DNA of 64,000 nt from Pseudomonas ekonensis. Lineage in GTDB: Bacteria; Pseudomonadota; Gammaproteobacteria; Pseudomonadales; Pseudomonadaceae. Within the stretch, counting starts at the first letter, position 1. Every line of letters starts with the position of its first letter. Where the stretch lies: NCBI RefSeq assembly GCF_019145435.1, contig NZ_JAHSTS010000002.1:930001-994000 (forward strand), given 5' to 3'. A model generated the notes under the pieces. It was not told where the DNA came from. It saw nothing but the letters and a program-made list of their open reading frames with translations, and did no database searches. The position numbers and the translations under genes were made by a program. Below, piece after piece: positions 44,652-53,327 of this stretch.

Positions 44652-46013
44652 ATGTCTGCTTCTTCCTCTTCAAAACAGCGCGGCTACTTCGACAGCTTCG
44701 GCAAAAGCGCCGAGGCCGAGTTCATGCCGGAAACCGCCGGCGCCTCGCTGCAGGATTCGCCGCGGGCCTCGCGCATCACCGTGTGGCTGGCGGCGGCGCT
44801 GCTGATCAGCGCGCTGGTGTGGGCCAGGTTCGCCGTGCTCCAGGAAGTGACCATGGGCGAAGGCAAGGCGATCCCGTCGAGCAAGGTGCAGGTGATCCAG
44901 AACCTGGAAGGCGGCATCGTCACGGAAATCTTCGTGCGCGAAGGCCAGATGGTGAACAAGGGCGACACCCTGCTGCGCCTGGACGACACCCGGTTCCTGT
45001 CGAACAAGGGCGAAAGCGAAGCCGACCGCTACGCGCTGATGGCCCAGGTCGAGCGGCTGTCGGCGGAAGCCGAGGGCCGGCCGTTCACGGTGTCCGCCGA
45101 AGTCAGCGGCAAGGCCCCGCAGGTGGCCGAGGACGAACGGTCGCTGTACGAGCAACGGCAGCGACGGCTGGCCAGCGAACAGCGCACCCTCAGCGAGCAG
45201 CTGCGGCAGAAGACTCAGGAACTGGCCGAATTCCGTTCCAAGCAAGGGCAGTTCAGCTCAAGCCTGGCGCTGGTCAACCAGGAAATGAGCATGTCTGAAC
45301 CGCTGGTGAAAACCGGCGCCGTCTCCCCGGTGGAGATCCTGCGGCTCAAGCGCAGCGCGGTGGAGATCCGCGGCTCGCTCAACGCCACCACCCTGGCGAT
45401 CCCCCGGGCCGAATCGGCCATCGCCGAGATCCGCAGCAAGATCGACGAGTCGGAACAGACTTTCCGTTCCGAAGCGGCCAAGGAGCTCAACGAGAAACGC
45501 ACGGACCTGTCGAAAATCACCGCGTCGAGCATCGCCATCGACGACCGCGTCAGCCGCACCACCGTGACCTCGCCGGTGCACGGGGTGATCAAGCAATTGA
45601 AGGTCAACACCATCGGCGGCGTGGTGCAGCCGGGCAGCGACATGGTGGAGATCGTGCCGCTGGAGGACAACCTGCTGATCGAAGCCAAGGTGCGTCCGCA
45701 GGACGTGGCGTTCCTGCATCCGGGCCAGAAAGCCATGGTCAAGTTCAGCGCCTACGACTACACGATCTACGGCGGGCTCAGCGCCAAGCTGGAGCTGATC
45801 GGCGCCGACACCATCACCGACGACAAGGGCAACAGCTTCTACCTGATCCAGGTGCGCACCGACAAAAACCATTTGGGCGGAGACGTGAAGCCGCTGCTGA
45901 TCATTCCGGGGATGGTGGCGACGGTGGACATCATCACCGGCGAGAAGACCGTGCTGGACTACCTGCTCAAGCCGGTGCTCAAAGCCCGGACCGAGGCGAT
46001 GCGCGAACGCTAG
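44652..46013 (+). CDS. HlyD-family periplasmic adaptor of the type I secretion system
   Basis: A 453-aa membrane-fusion protein (LapC-type). A short cytoplasmic N terminus precedes one membrane helix (WLAAALLISALVWARF, about residues 43-58). A lipoyl/barrel-sandwich half follows (VIQNLEGGIVTEIFVREGQM), then a long coiled coil (about 140-300) and the second half (VTSPVHGVIKQLKVNTIGG), ending in a beta domain. The start has GGAG at 7 bp, and the gene begins 10 bp after the ABC stop. It links the ABC transporter to the TolC-like channel. Confidence 0.93.
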   Translation: MSASSSSKQRGYFDSFGKSAEAEFMPETAGASLQDSPRASRITVWLAAALLISALVWARFAVLQEVTMGEGKAIPSSKVQVIQNLEGGIVTEIFVREGQMVNKGDTLLRLDDTRFLSNKGESEADRYALMAQVERLSAEAEGRPFTVSAEVSGKAPQVAEDERSLYEQRQRRLASEQRTLSEQLRQKTQELAEFRSKQGQFSSSLALVNQEMSMSEPLVKTGAVSPVEILRLKRSAVEIRGSLNATTLAIPRAESAIAEIRSKIDESEQTFRSEAAKELNEKRTDLSKITASSIAIDDRVSRTTVTSPVHGVIKQLKVNTIGGVVQPGSDMVEIVPLEDNLLIEAKVRPQDVAFLHPGQKAMVKFSAYDYTIYGGLSAKLELIGADTITDDKGNSFYLIQVRTDKNHLGGDVKPLLIIPGMVATVDIITGEKTVLDYLLKPVLKARTEAMRER

Positions 46014-46043
46014 CGATCATCCGGAATCTGTACGGACGGGCAT

Positions 46044-46144
46044 GGCCCCATCGCTGGCAAGCCAGCTCCCACAGGTTTAGCGCCGGGCTCAGGCTTTGTG
46101 TTCGGCCTGGACATTGTGGGAGCTGGCTTGCCAGCGATGGGGCC
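46044..46144. repeat. REPIN with 30-bp arms
   Basis: GGCCCCATCGCTGGCAAGCC (46044-46073 arm) and its reverse complement (46115-46144) are perfect over 30 bp with a 41-bp spacer, in the gap between the convergent hlyD-like and DTW genes. Confidence 0.87.
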
Positions 46145-46158
46145 AGCGAGCGCACCGA

Positions 46159-46755
46159 TCATTTTTCGGCATGATTACGCTGGAAGGTCTCCTCCCCCAT
46201 CGCCGCGATCTGCCCCTCGATCAAGGCTTCGAACGGCTTGAGCAGCGCTTCGAACGACGCCGGCGCCTCCAATGTCTGCAAGGCCTGGACGATCGCCTCG
46301 ACCGTGGACAACGCCCCGGGCCCCGGCGCCTTGCGCAGGCGGTAGCGGGACACCCCGCCCTCGGCCAGCGTCACCCGCGGCAGCGCCGCCAACGACGGGT
46401 TGAGGTGCAGCAGCTTGCGCGCCTTGCGCCAGGTGCCGTCGGGCACCACCAGCAGCAGCGGCTCATCGGACGCGCCGCAGGCCTGCAGCGGCTGCGCATC
46501 CTCGGCCGGAAACAGCAACCGCGCCTGATACCCCGGCCGGTTCAGCAGCGCCGGCAGATCCTCGAACACCTCCCCGACGATCAGCTCGGCGTTGGTCAGC
46601 CCCAGCGCCGCCAGCCGCGCCGTGTTGAGCGCATGGTTGACCTCGCTCGGATGCTGCAGCAGCAACACCCGCGTGCGGCTGTCGAGGCTGGGGATCAGCG
46701 CGCACAGGCAATGGGTTAGGGGGCGCAGGCAGCGCGGGCATTGGGGTCTGGACAT
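46159..46755 (-). CDS. DTW-domain protein (tRNA-uridine aminocarboxypropyltransferase family)
   Basis: A 198-aa SPOUT-like protein. An N-terminal zinc cluster (CPRCLRPLTHCLC) is followed by the nucleoside-binding NTARLAALGLTNAEL and the signature PDGTWRKARKLL (the DxTW motif). E. coli TapT of this family adds the acp group from S-adenosylmethionine to uridine 47 of tRNA. The start at 46755 gives MSRPQCPRC and lies 2 bp after the LysR stop, so it is probably co-transcribed with that regulator by position. Confidence 0.9.
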   Translation of the reverse strand: MSRPQCPRCLRPLTHCLCALIPSLDSRTRVLLLQHPSEVNHALNTARLAALGLTNAELIVGEVFEDLPALLNRPGYQARLLFPAEDAQPLQACGASDEPLLLVVPDGTWRKARKLLHLNPSLAALPRVTLAEGGVSRYRLRKAPGPGALSTVEAIVQALQTLEAPASFEALLKPFEALIEGQIAAMGEETFQRNHAEK

Positions 46756-46757
46756 TT

Positions 46758-47651
46758 TCAGGCCTGATTGAGCTGGGCTTTGAGCAAATCGCGGAAGGTC
46801 TGGATCAGCGGCTCGCGGCTGCGGCCACGGCGCATGATCATCGAGAACGGCGCCTGGTAACCGAAGGTCGCCGGCAGCAGCACGCGCAGGTCGCCCTTGT
46901 CGGCCCAGGCCTGGGCGTAATGCTCCGGCAGGTAACCGATGTAGGCGCCGGACAGCACCAGGATCAGTTGCGCCTCCATGCTCTCCACCGTCGCGGCGCT
47001 GTGCTTGAAGCCGTGGCGGGCCAGTTCCGCCTGGCTCCAGTAGCCGCGCCCGACCATGCGCTGCTGGGTGATGACCTGCTCGGGGATCCGCCGTTCGGTG
47101 AACAGCGGGTGACGGTTGCTGCAGTACAGCCAGTGCTGCTCGCGGTACAGCGGCATGTACACCAGGCCGCTCATGCGTGTGGAGAACGCGCCGATGGCCA
47201 GGTCGAGGCGGTTGTCCTGCACGCCCAGCTGCAATTCGTACGGGCTCATCACCGACAGGTGCAGGTGCACCGCCGGGTGCTCCTGGCTGTAGGCGCCGAT
47301 GGCCTCGGCGAACGGCAAGGCCTTGTCGCTGACGGTGGAGTCGATCACGCCCAGATTGAGCGTGCCGCGCAGCTCGCCCTTGAGTGCGGCGGCGTACTGC
47401 TCGAAGCCTTCGAGCTCGGCCAGCAGACGCAGGGTCTCCTGATGGAACAGCTCGCCCTTGCTGGTCAGGCTGAAGCCGCCGCGCCCGCGGTGGCACAGCA
47501 CCAGGCCGAGGGCGGCCTCGAGCTGGCTCATGTAGGTGCTGATCGCCGAGGTCGACAGGTTGAGCTCCTGCTGGGCGTTGGCGAACCCCTGATGGCGCAC
47601 CACGCTGACGAAGATGCGCAAAAGTTTCAGGTCGGGTAAAGCGTTGGCCAT
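46758..47651 (-). CDS. LysR-family regulator, GbuR-like
   Basis: A 297-aa LysR regulator: winged helix at residues 5-65 (GFANAQQELNLSTSAISTYM) and a two-lobed effector domain at about 95-295. It is divergent from a gbuA-like gene with 347 bp between starts, which contains a 9+9 palindrome. In P. aeruginosa the LysR-type GbuR activates gbuA in response to 4-guanidinobutyrate, and the gene order agrees. The role as GbuR is therefore a strong inference from context. GGAG lies 8 bp upstream of the ATG. Confidence 0.9.
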   Translation of the reverse strand: MANALPDLKLLRIFVSVVRHQGFANAQQELNLSTSAISTYMSQLEAALGLVLCHRGRGGFSLTSKGELFHQETLRLLAELEGFEQYAAALKGELRGTLNLGVIDSTVSDKALPFAEAIGAYSQEHPAVHLHLSVMSPYELQLGVQDNRLDLAIGAFSTRMSGLVYMPLYREQHWLYCSNRHPLFTERRIPEQVITQQRMVGRGYWSQAELARHGFKHSAATVESMEAQLILVLSGAYIGYLPEHYAQAWADKGDLRVLLPATFGYQAPFSMIMRRGRSREPLIQTFRDLLKAQLNQA

Positions 47652-47701
47652 AAAAATGCTCCGGACTCGGGTAAAGCGCTCAACTCAACACAACGAAAAA
47701 C

Positions 47702-47795
47702 CCTGTAGGAGCGAGCCTGCTCGCGATGGCGGTGGCTCAGTCAACGTTGATGCTGGCCGTCGGTCCGTCATCGCGAGCAGGCTCGCTCCTACAGG
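47702..47795. repeat. REPIN with 27-bp arms in the gbuR/gbuA intergenic region
   Basis: CCTGTAGGAGCGAGCCTGCT (47702-47728 arm) pairs perfectly with 47769-47795 over 27 bp. It sits on the regulator side of the palindromic operator candidate. Confidence 0.87.
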
Positions 47796-47852
47796 TTTTG
47801 TATTCGTCATCCCATTTGGGGATGGCCGAGAAGTCTATCTCGCGCCTCGCCA

Positions 47853-47876
47853 TTAGTTCAGAAAAAACTGAACTAA
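47853..47876. promoter_or_regulatory. palindromic operator candidate between LysR and gbuA-like genes
   Basis: TTAGTTCAG-AAAAAA-CTGAACTAA is a perfect 9-bp inverted repeat with an A6 spacer, 122 bp upstream of the gbuA-like start and 201 bp upstream of the LysR start. LysR regulators bind such dyads (T-N11-A type) in divergent promoters. Confidence 0.6.
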
Positions 47877-47998
47877 GTATTTGCCCGCAGCGATTCTTCC
47901 GACCTGCGGCATTTCGCAGAATCCGCCCACAACGGTGCCCGAACCTTGCGTAAGCGGCGCACCCGAACAACTAAAACAAAGACGATGAGGCCTTACCC

Positions 47999-48949
47999 GT
48001 GGACAAGATTCTTCACCAACCACTGGGCGGCAACGAAATGCCGCGCTTCGGCGGCATCGCCACCATGCTGCGACTCCCCCACCTCGACACCGCCGCCGGC
48101 CTGGACGCCGCCTTCGTCGGCGTGCCGCTGGACATCGGCACCTCGCTGCGCCCCGGCACCCGTTTCGGGCCGCGTGACATCCGCACCGAATCGGTGATGA
48201 TCCGCCCGTACAACATGGCCACCGGCGCCGCCCCGTTCGACTCGCTGTCGGTGGCCGACATCGGCGACGTGGCGATCAACACCTTCAACCTGCTCGACGC
48301 CGTGCGCATCATCGAAGAGGCCTACGACAACATCCTCGAGCACAACGTGATCCCGCTGACCCTGGGCGGCGACCACACCATCACCCTGCCGATCCTGCGC
48401 GCTATCCATAAGAAGCACGGCAAGGTCGGTCTGGTGCACATCGACGCCCACGCCGATGTGAACGATCACATGTTCGGCGAGAAGATCGCCCACGGCACGA
48501 CCTTCCGTCGCGCCGTCGAAGAAGGCCTTCTGGATTGCGACCGCGTGGTGCAGATTGGTCTGCGGGCCCAGGGCTACACCGCCGACGACTTCAACTGGAG
48601 CCGCGACCAGGGTTTCCGCGTGGTGCAGGCCGAAGAGTGCTGGCACAAGTCGCTGGAGCCTTTGATGGCCGAGGTGCGCGAGAAGGTCGGCGGCGGCCCG
48701 GTGTACCTGAGCTTCGACATCGACGGCATCGACCCGGCCTGGGCGCCCGGCACCGGCACCCCGGAAATCGGCGGCCTGACCACCATCCAGGCGATCGAGA
48801 TCGTGCGCGGCTGCCAGGGCCTCGACCTGATCGGCTGCGATCTGGTAGAAGTCTCGCCCGCCTACGACACCACCGGCAACACCTCGCTGCTGGCCGCCAA
48901 CCTGCTGTACGAAATGCTCTGCGTACTGCCTGGCGTGGTCCACCGCTGA
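47999..48949 (+). CDS. gbuA: guanidinobutyrase (agmatinase/arginase superfamily)
   Basis: A 316-aa ureohydrolase. Manganese ligands are in GGDHT, DAHADVNDH and SFDIDGIDP; the substrate loop region includes MFGEKIAHGTTF. Closest recalled relative is P. aeruginosa GbuA, which hydrolyses 4-guanidinobutyrate to 4-aminobutyrate and urea in arginine catabolism; the first 20 residues (KILHQPLGGNEMPRFGGIAT) are nearly the same as I remember them. Agmatinase activity is the alternative. The start is GTG 47999 with GAGG 8 bp upstream. It heads a run of four same-strand genes ending in a terminator. Confidence 0.92.
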   Translation: MDKILHQPLGGNEMPRFGGIATMLRLPHLDTAAGLDAAFVGVPLDIGTSLRPGTRFGPRDIRTESVMIRPYNMATGAAPFDSLSVADIGDVAINTFNLLDAVRIIEEAYDNILEHNVIPLTLGGDHTITLPILRAIHKKHGKVGLVHIDAHADVNDHMFGEKIAHGTTFRRAVEEGLLDCDRVVQIGLRAQGYTADDFNWSRDQGFRVVQAEECWHKSLEPLMAEVREKVGGGPVYLSFDIDGIDPAWAPGTGTPEIGGLTTIQAIEIVRGCQGLDLIGCDLVEVSPAYDTTGNTSLLAANLLYEMLCVLPGVVHR

Positions 48950-48958
48950 GGGTTCGCC

Positions 48959-49381
48959 ATGAACGAACGTGATCAGGTTCTGCAGGCGGCCGCCGACCTC
49001 GTGTCCGCCTTCGCCCGCAACGACCGCGAAGCCTACTTCGGTGCGTTCAGCGCCGACGCCAGCTTCGTGTTCCACACCCTCGAACAGCCCCTGCTGTCGC
49101 GCGACGCCTATCAGGCGCTGTGGGACAGTTGGCGCGCCGAGGATGGCTTCGAGGTGCTCTCGTGCACCTCGAGCAACGCCTGCGTCAGCCTGCAAGGGGA
49201 CGTGGCGGTCTTCATCCATGACGTGGCCACCGAGCTGCGCATGCAAGGGGAGCAACACTTCAGCCAGGAGCGCGAGACGATTGTGTTCAGGAAACACGCG
49301 TCGAGCCTAGAACAACAAGGCCTATGGCTGGCCTGCCATGAACATTTGTCCGCAATGCCGGAAGGGCTGCCACCCCCTTAG
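48959..49381 (+). CDS. NTF2-like (SnoaL/DUF4440-type) protein
   Basis: A 140-aa single-domain protein of the cone-shaped NTF2 fold: helix VLQAAADLVSAFARNDREAYFG, then the beta part (FVFHTLEQPLLSRDAYQALW; VAVFIHDVATELRMQGEQHF; TIVFRKH). Members are ligand-binding or small enzymes; no specific role is known in guanidinobutyrate use. It lies 9 bp after gbuA with its own GAGGG, clearly in the operon. Confidence 0.87.
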   Translation: MNERDQVLQAAADLVSAFARNDREAYFGAFSADASFVFHTLEQPLLSRDAYQALWDSWRAEDGFEVLSCTSSNACVSLQGDVAVFIHDVATELRMQGEQHFSQERETIVFRKHASSLEQQGLWLACHEHLSAMPEGLPPP

Positions 49382-49435
49382 CCAAACAGGTGACGCCCAC
49401 GCACGATGGGCGCGCCTTTATGATCGGAGCAGATC

Positions 49436-50947
49436 ATGAATAACAAGAACAACGACCAAAGCCTTACGCAGATTGAAACCCACGGGGTCGAACAGATCCC
49501 GGACCACGAACGCACCGCAGGTCCGGCGGATCTGTTCCGCATGATCTTCGGCGGCGCCAACACCTTCGCCACCGCCGTGCTCGGCAGTTTCCCGGTGCTG
49601 TTCGGCCTGTCGTTCCAGGCCGGTGTCTGGGCGATTGTCTCGGGCGTGCTGCTGGGTTCGCTGATCCTTGCGCCGATGGGCCTGTTCGGTCCGCTCAACG
49701 GCACCAACAACGCCGTGTCATCCGGTGCGCACTTCGGCGTGCACGGGCGGATCGTCGGCTCGTTCCTGTCGCTGCTGACCGCCATCGCCTTCTTCTCGCT
49801 CTCGGTGTGGAGTTCGGGGGATGCGCTGATCGGCGGCGCCAAGCGCCTGATCGGCCTGCCGGAAACCGACCTGACCCTGGGCCTGGCCTACGGCCTGTTC
49901 GCGGTGCTGGTGCTGACCGTGTGCATCTACGGCTTCCGCTTTTTGCTGTGGGTCAACAAGATCGCGGTGTGGAGCGCCAGCCTGCTGTTCCTGCTGGGCG
50001 CGTTCGCCTTCGCCGGCCCCTTCGATGCGCATTACGCCGGCACCGTCAGCCTCGGCCAGCCGGGCTTCTGGGCGGCGTTCATCGGCGCGGCGCTGGTGGC
50101 CATGAGCAACCCGATCTCGTTCGGCGCGTTCCTCGGCGACTGGGCCCGCTACATCCCGCGCGACACCTCCCGGCAGCGGATCATGACGGCGGTGATCCTT
50201 TCGCAGATCGCCACCTTCATCCCGTTCCTGTTCGGCCTGACCACCGCCACCATCGTGGCGATCCAGGCGCCGGACTACATCGCGGCCAACAACTACGTCG
50301 GCGGCCTGCTGGCGGTGTCGCCGGGCTGGTTCTTCCTGCCGGTGTGCCTGATTGCGGTGATCGGCGGCATGTCCACCGGCACCACGTCGCTGTACGGCAC
50401 GGGCCTGGACATGTCCAGCGTGTTCCCGCGGGTGCTGTCGCGGGTCAAGGCGACGCTGCTGATCGGCGTGCTGTCGATCGCCTTCATCTTCATCGGGCGC
50501 TTCGCGGCCAACCTGGTGCAGAGCGTGTCGACCTTCGCCGTGCTGATCATCACCTGCACCACCCCGTGGATGGTGATCATGATCATCGGCCTGGTGGTGC
50601 GCCGCGGCTTCTACTGCCCGGACGACCTGCAAGTGTTCACCCGCGGCGAGCGAGGCGGCCGCTACTGGTTCCACCACGGCTGGAACTGGCGCGGCATGGG
50701 CGCCTGGATCCCCAGCGCGGCGGTCGGCCTGTGCTTCGTCAACCTGCCGGGCCAGTTCGTCGGCCCGCTGGGCGAGCTGGCCGGCGGCATCGACATCAGC
50801 CTGCTGGTGACCCTGGGCCTGGCCTCGGTGCTGTACCTGATGCTGCTGAGCCTGTTCCCGGAGCCGGCGCTGGTTTACGGCCCGCAGGATATGCGCAGCC
50901 GACAGGCAGATGCACCGGGCAAGACGGCCATGCGCCAAGCCGCCTGA
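49436..50947 (+). CDS. NCS1-family permease (purine/cytosine permease-like)
   Basis: A 503-aa transporter with about twelve hydrophobic helices. NCS1 features include GLFGPLNGTNNAVSSGAHFG near residue 80 and SNPISFGAFLGDWARYIPRD near 225. NCS1 proteins import nucleobases, hydantoins or related compounds by H+ or Na+ symport. Its location behind gbuA suggests uptake of a guanidino compound, but the substrate is not shown by sequence. GGAG precedes the ATG. Confidence 0.91.
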   Translation: MNNKNNDQSLTQIETHGVEQIPDHERTAGPADLFRMIFGGANTFATAVLGSFPVLFGLSFQAGVWAIVSGVLLGSLILAPMGLFGPLNGTNNAVSSGAHFGVHGRIVGSFLSLLTAIAFFSLSVWSSGDALIGGAKRLIGLPETDLTLGLAYGLFAVLVLTVCIYGFRFLLWVNKIAVWSASLLFLLGAFAFAGPFDAHYAGTVSLGQPGFWAAFIGAALVAMSNPISFGAFLGDWARYIPRDTSRQRIMTAVILSQIATFIPFLFGLTTATIVAIQAPDYIAANNYVGGLLAVSPGWFFLPVCLIAVIGGMSTGTTSLYGTGLDMSSVFPRVLSRVKATLLIGVLSIAFIFIGRFAANLVQSVSTFAVLIITCTTPWMVIMIIGLVVRRGFYCPDDLQVFTRGERGGRYWFHHGWNWRGMGAWIPSAAVGLCFVNLPGQFVGPLGELAGGIDISLLVTLGLASVLYLMLLSLFPEPALVYGPQDMRSRQADAPGKTAMRQAA

Positions 50948-50964
50948 GCAAAAGCACATACCCC

Positions 50965-51053
50965 TGTGGGAGCGAGCTTGCTCGCGAAAGCGATCTGTCA
51001 GTCACATCACTTTTGAGTGTGCCGACGCCTTCGCGAGCAAGCTCGCTCCCACA
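50965..51053. repeat. REP pair inside the gbu operon
   Basis: TGTGGGAGCGAGCTTGCTCG (arm 50965-50988) and its reverse complement at 51030-51053, 24 bp perfect, lie between the NCS1 and SSS genes. It may set differential expression of the two transporters. Confidence 0.87.
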
Positions 51054-51103
51054 AGAAACCAAACTTGTTTCACCATAAAAAAGACAATCGGAGACACGCC
51101 ATC

Positions 51104-52483
51104 ATGGCTTTGGATTTATTCGTCGTCCTCATCTACGCGGCCGGCATGCTCTTGCTCGGCTACTTCGGCATGCGCAAGGCCAAAACCAACGAAGACTTCC
51201 TGGTCGCCGGGCGCAACCTGGGCCCGAGCCTGTACATGGGCACCATGGCCGCGACCGTGCTGGGCGGTGCGTCCACCGTCGGCACCGTGCGCCTGGGCTA
51301 TGTGCACGGGATCTCCGGCTTCTGGCTCTGCGCGGCCCTGGGCTGCGGCATCGTCGCGCTGAACCTGTTCCTGGCCAAGCCGCTGCTGAAACTGAAGATC
51401 TACACCGTCACCCAGGTGCTGGAGAAGCGCTACAACCCGATGGCCCGCTCGGCGAGCGCGGCGATCATGCTGGCCTACGCGCTGATGATCGGCGTGACCT
51501 CGATCCTGGCCATCGGCACCGTGCTGCAAGTGCTGTTCGGCCTGCCGTTCTGGATCTCGGTGCTGCTGGGCGGCGGCGTGGTGGTGGTCTACTCGGCCAT
51601 CGGCGGGATGTGGTCGCTGACCCTGACCGACATCGTCCAGTTCATCATCAAGACCGTGGGCCTGATGTTCATCCTGCTGCCGATCTGCCTGTACCGCGTC
51701 GGCGGCTGGGACGATCTGGTGATGAAGCTGCCGGCGGCGGCGTTCAACTTCACCACCATCGGCTGGGACACGATCATCACCTACTTCATGATCTACTTCT
51801 TCGGCATCCTGATCGGTCAAGACATCTGGCAACGGGTGTTCACCGTCAAGAATGAGAAAGTGGCCCAGTACGCCGGCAGCTTCGCCGGGATCTACTGCAT
51901 CCTCTACGGCCTGGCCTGCGCCCTGATCGGCATGGCGGCCCACGTGCTGATCCCGGACCTGGACAACGTCAACAACGCCTTCGCCGCCATCGTCAAACTG
52001 TCGCTGCCGGACGGCATCCGCGGCCTGGTGATCGCCGCCGCGCTGGCCGCGATGATGTCCACCGCCAGCGCCGGCCTGCTGGCCGCGGCCACCACCCTGA
52101 CCGAGGACCTGCTGCCGAAGCTGCGCGGCGGCAAGCCGTCGAGCCTGGGCATCAACCGCCTGTTCACCCTGCTGACCGGCGCCGTGGTGCTGGCCATCGC
52201 CCTGGTGGTGAACGACGTGATCAGCGCCCTGACCCTGGCCTACAACCTGTTGGTGGGCGGCATGCTGATCCCGCTGATCGGTGCGATCTTCTGGAAGCGC
52301 GCCACCACCTCCGGCGCCATCGCCAGCATGGGCATGGGTTTCGCCACGGCGCTGCTGTTCATGGTCAAGGACGGCCTGGACGCCAACACCCCGATCTACT
52401 ACAGCCTGGCCGTGGGCCTGGTGAGCTTCGTGGTGGTCAGCCTGATCTCCCGTCGCCCTGCCCCGGTGGCCAGCGCGATCTAA
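51104..52483 (+). CDS. sodium:solute symporter (SSS family)
   Basis: A 459-aa membrane protein with about thirteen helices of the LeuT-fold SSS family. It begins MALDLFVVLIYAAGMLLLGY and has the typical EDFLVAGRNLG near residue 28 and the Na+-site region AAALAAMMSTASAGLLAAAT near 315. As second transporter of the cluster it may import 4-guanidinobutyrate, an amino acid or urea. The ATG at 51104 is preferred over an upstream frame that runs through the REP. A strong terminator follows. Confidence 0.91.
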   Translation: MALDLFVVLIYAAGMLLLGYFGMRKAKTNEDFLVAGRNLGPSLYMGTMAATVLGGASTVGTVRLGYVHGISGFWLCAALGCGIVALNLFLAKPLLKLKIYTVTQVLEKRYNPMARSASAAIMLAYALMIGVTSILAIGTVLQVLFGLPFWISVLLGGGVVVVYSAIGGMWSLTLTDIVQFIIKTVGLMFILLPICLYRVGGWDDLVMKLPAAAFNFTTIGWDTIITYFMIYFFGILIGQDIWQRVFTVKNEKVAQYAGSFAGIYCILYGLACALIGMAAHVLIPDLDNVNNAFAAIVKLSLPDGIRGLVIAAALAAMMSTASAGLLAAATTLTEDLLPKLRGGKPSSLGINRLFTLLTGAVVLAIALVVNDVISALTLAYNLLVGGMLIPLIGAIFWKRATTSGAIASMGMGFATALLFMVKDGLDANTPIYYSLAVGLVSFVVVSLISRRPAPVASAI

Positions 52484-52514
52484 GCTTCACATAACGACTC
52501 GATGCTTTCTTCGG

Positions 52515-52548
52515 CGGGTGTGGCGTCGGTTGCCACACCCGTTTTTTT
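52515..52548 (+). terminator. strong Rho-independent terminator of the gbu cluster
   Basis: CGGGTGTGGC and GCCACACCCG form a 10-bp stem with a 7-base loop followed by seven T. Confidence 0.92.
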
Positions 52549-52567
52549 CGTCTGGAGAAAATGATTG

Positions 52568-53293
52568 ATGAAGATCGTCAGCCGCGACCGGTGGTTCGAA
52601 GTCCAGTCCCTGGGCGACGGCATCCGCCTGATCCACGAGCCGTACATCCGGCCGTTCTACCGCTGCAACCTGTGGCACATCCAGGGCCGCGACAAGGATC
52701 TGCTGCTCGACAGCGGCTCGGGGCTGGTCAGCCTGCGCGAGCAACTGCCCTGGCTCACCGAGCGGCCCTTGGTGGCGGTGGCCAGCCATTGCCACTTCGA
52801 CCACATCGCCGGCCACCACGAATTCGCCGAACGCCTGGTGCATCCGGCCGAAGCCGACATCCTGGCGGCGCCGGACGGCGACAACGACCTGAGCCGCGCC
52901 TTCGTCGGCGACGACATGTTCGAGGCCCACCCGGACTGCCCGCTGTGCTATGCCGAGTACCGGGTCAAGGCAGCGCCGGCCACCGGCTTCGTCGAGGACG
53001 GCGACGTGCTGGACCTGGGTGGCCGCACGCTGCAGGTGTTGCACACGCCGGGGCATTCGCCGGGCGGGATCAGCCTGTACGAGGCGGCGACCGAAACCCT
53101 GTTCAGCGGCGACATCATCTACGACGGCCCGCTGATCGAAGACGCCTACCACTCCGATCCCGACGACTACGCCGCCAGCCTGCGACGCCTGCACGGCCTG
53201 GCGGTGCGCACGGTGCATGGCGGGCACTTCGGCAGCTTCTCCGGGGAGCATCTGCGGGGAATGATTGACCAGTGGCTGCGCCGGCACGGGTGA
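52568..53293 (+). CDS. MBL-fold metallo-hydrolase
   Basis: A 241-aa metallo-beta-lactamase-fold enzyme. The binuclear site shows as SHCHFDHIAGHHE (HxHxDH), HTPGHSPGGIS, the bridging Asp in LFSGDIIYDG and the final His in VHGGHFGSF. Residues DDMFEAHPDCPLCYAEYRV form an insert with two cysteines. Members of this group are glyoxalase II-like or other thioester/lactone hydrolases; no specific substrate is indicated. The start at 52568 follows GGAG at 10 bp. It is separated from the gbu cluster by a terminator. Confidence 0.9.
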   Translation: MKIVSRDRWFEVQSLGDGIRLIHEPYIRPFYRCNLWHIQGRDKDLLLDSGSGLVSLREQLPWLTERPLVAVASHCHFDHIAGHHEFAERLVHPAEADILAAPDGDNDLSRAFVGDDMFEAHPDCPLCYAEYRVKAAPATGFVEDGDVLDLGGRTLQVLHTPGHSPGGISLYEAATETLFSGDIIYDGPLIEDAYHSDPDDYAASLRRLHGLAVRTVHGGHFGSFSGEHLRGMIDQWLRRHG

Positions 53294-53327
53294 AGCCTGC
53301 TGTACTCAATCAGGTCGCCCCCTTCGA

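Noticed and set aside
42464..44653. A 729-codon minus-strand frame opposite the ABC transporter.
   Set aside because: Low-complexity Gln/Ala/His-rich translation typical of the antisense frame of a GC-rich gene.
46756..47496. An extension of the DTW frame upstream of 46755.
   Set aside because: It overlaps the LysR gene in another frame; the zinc-cluster N terminus MSRPQCPRC starts at 46755.
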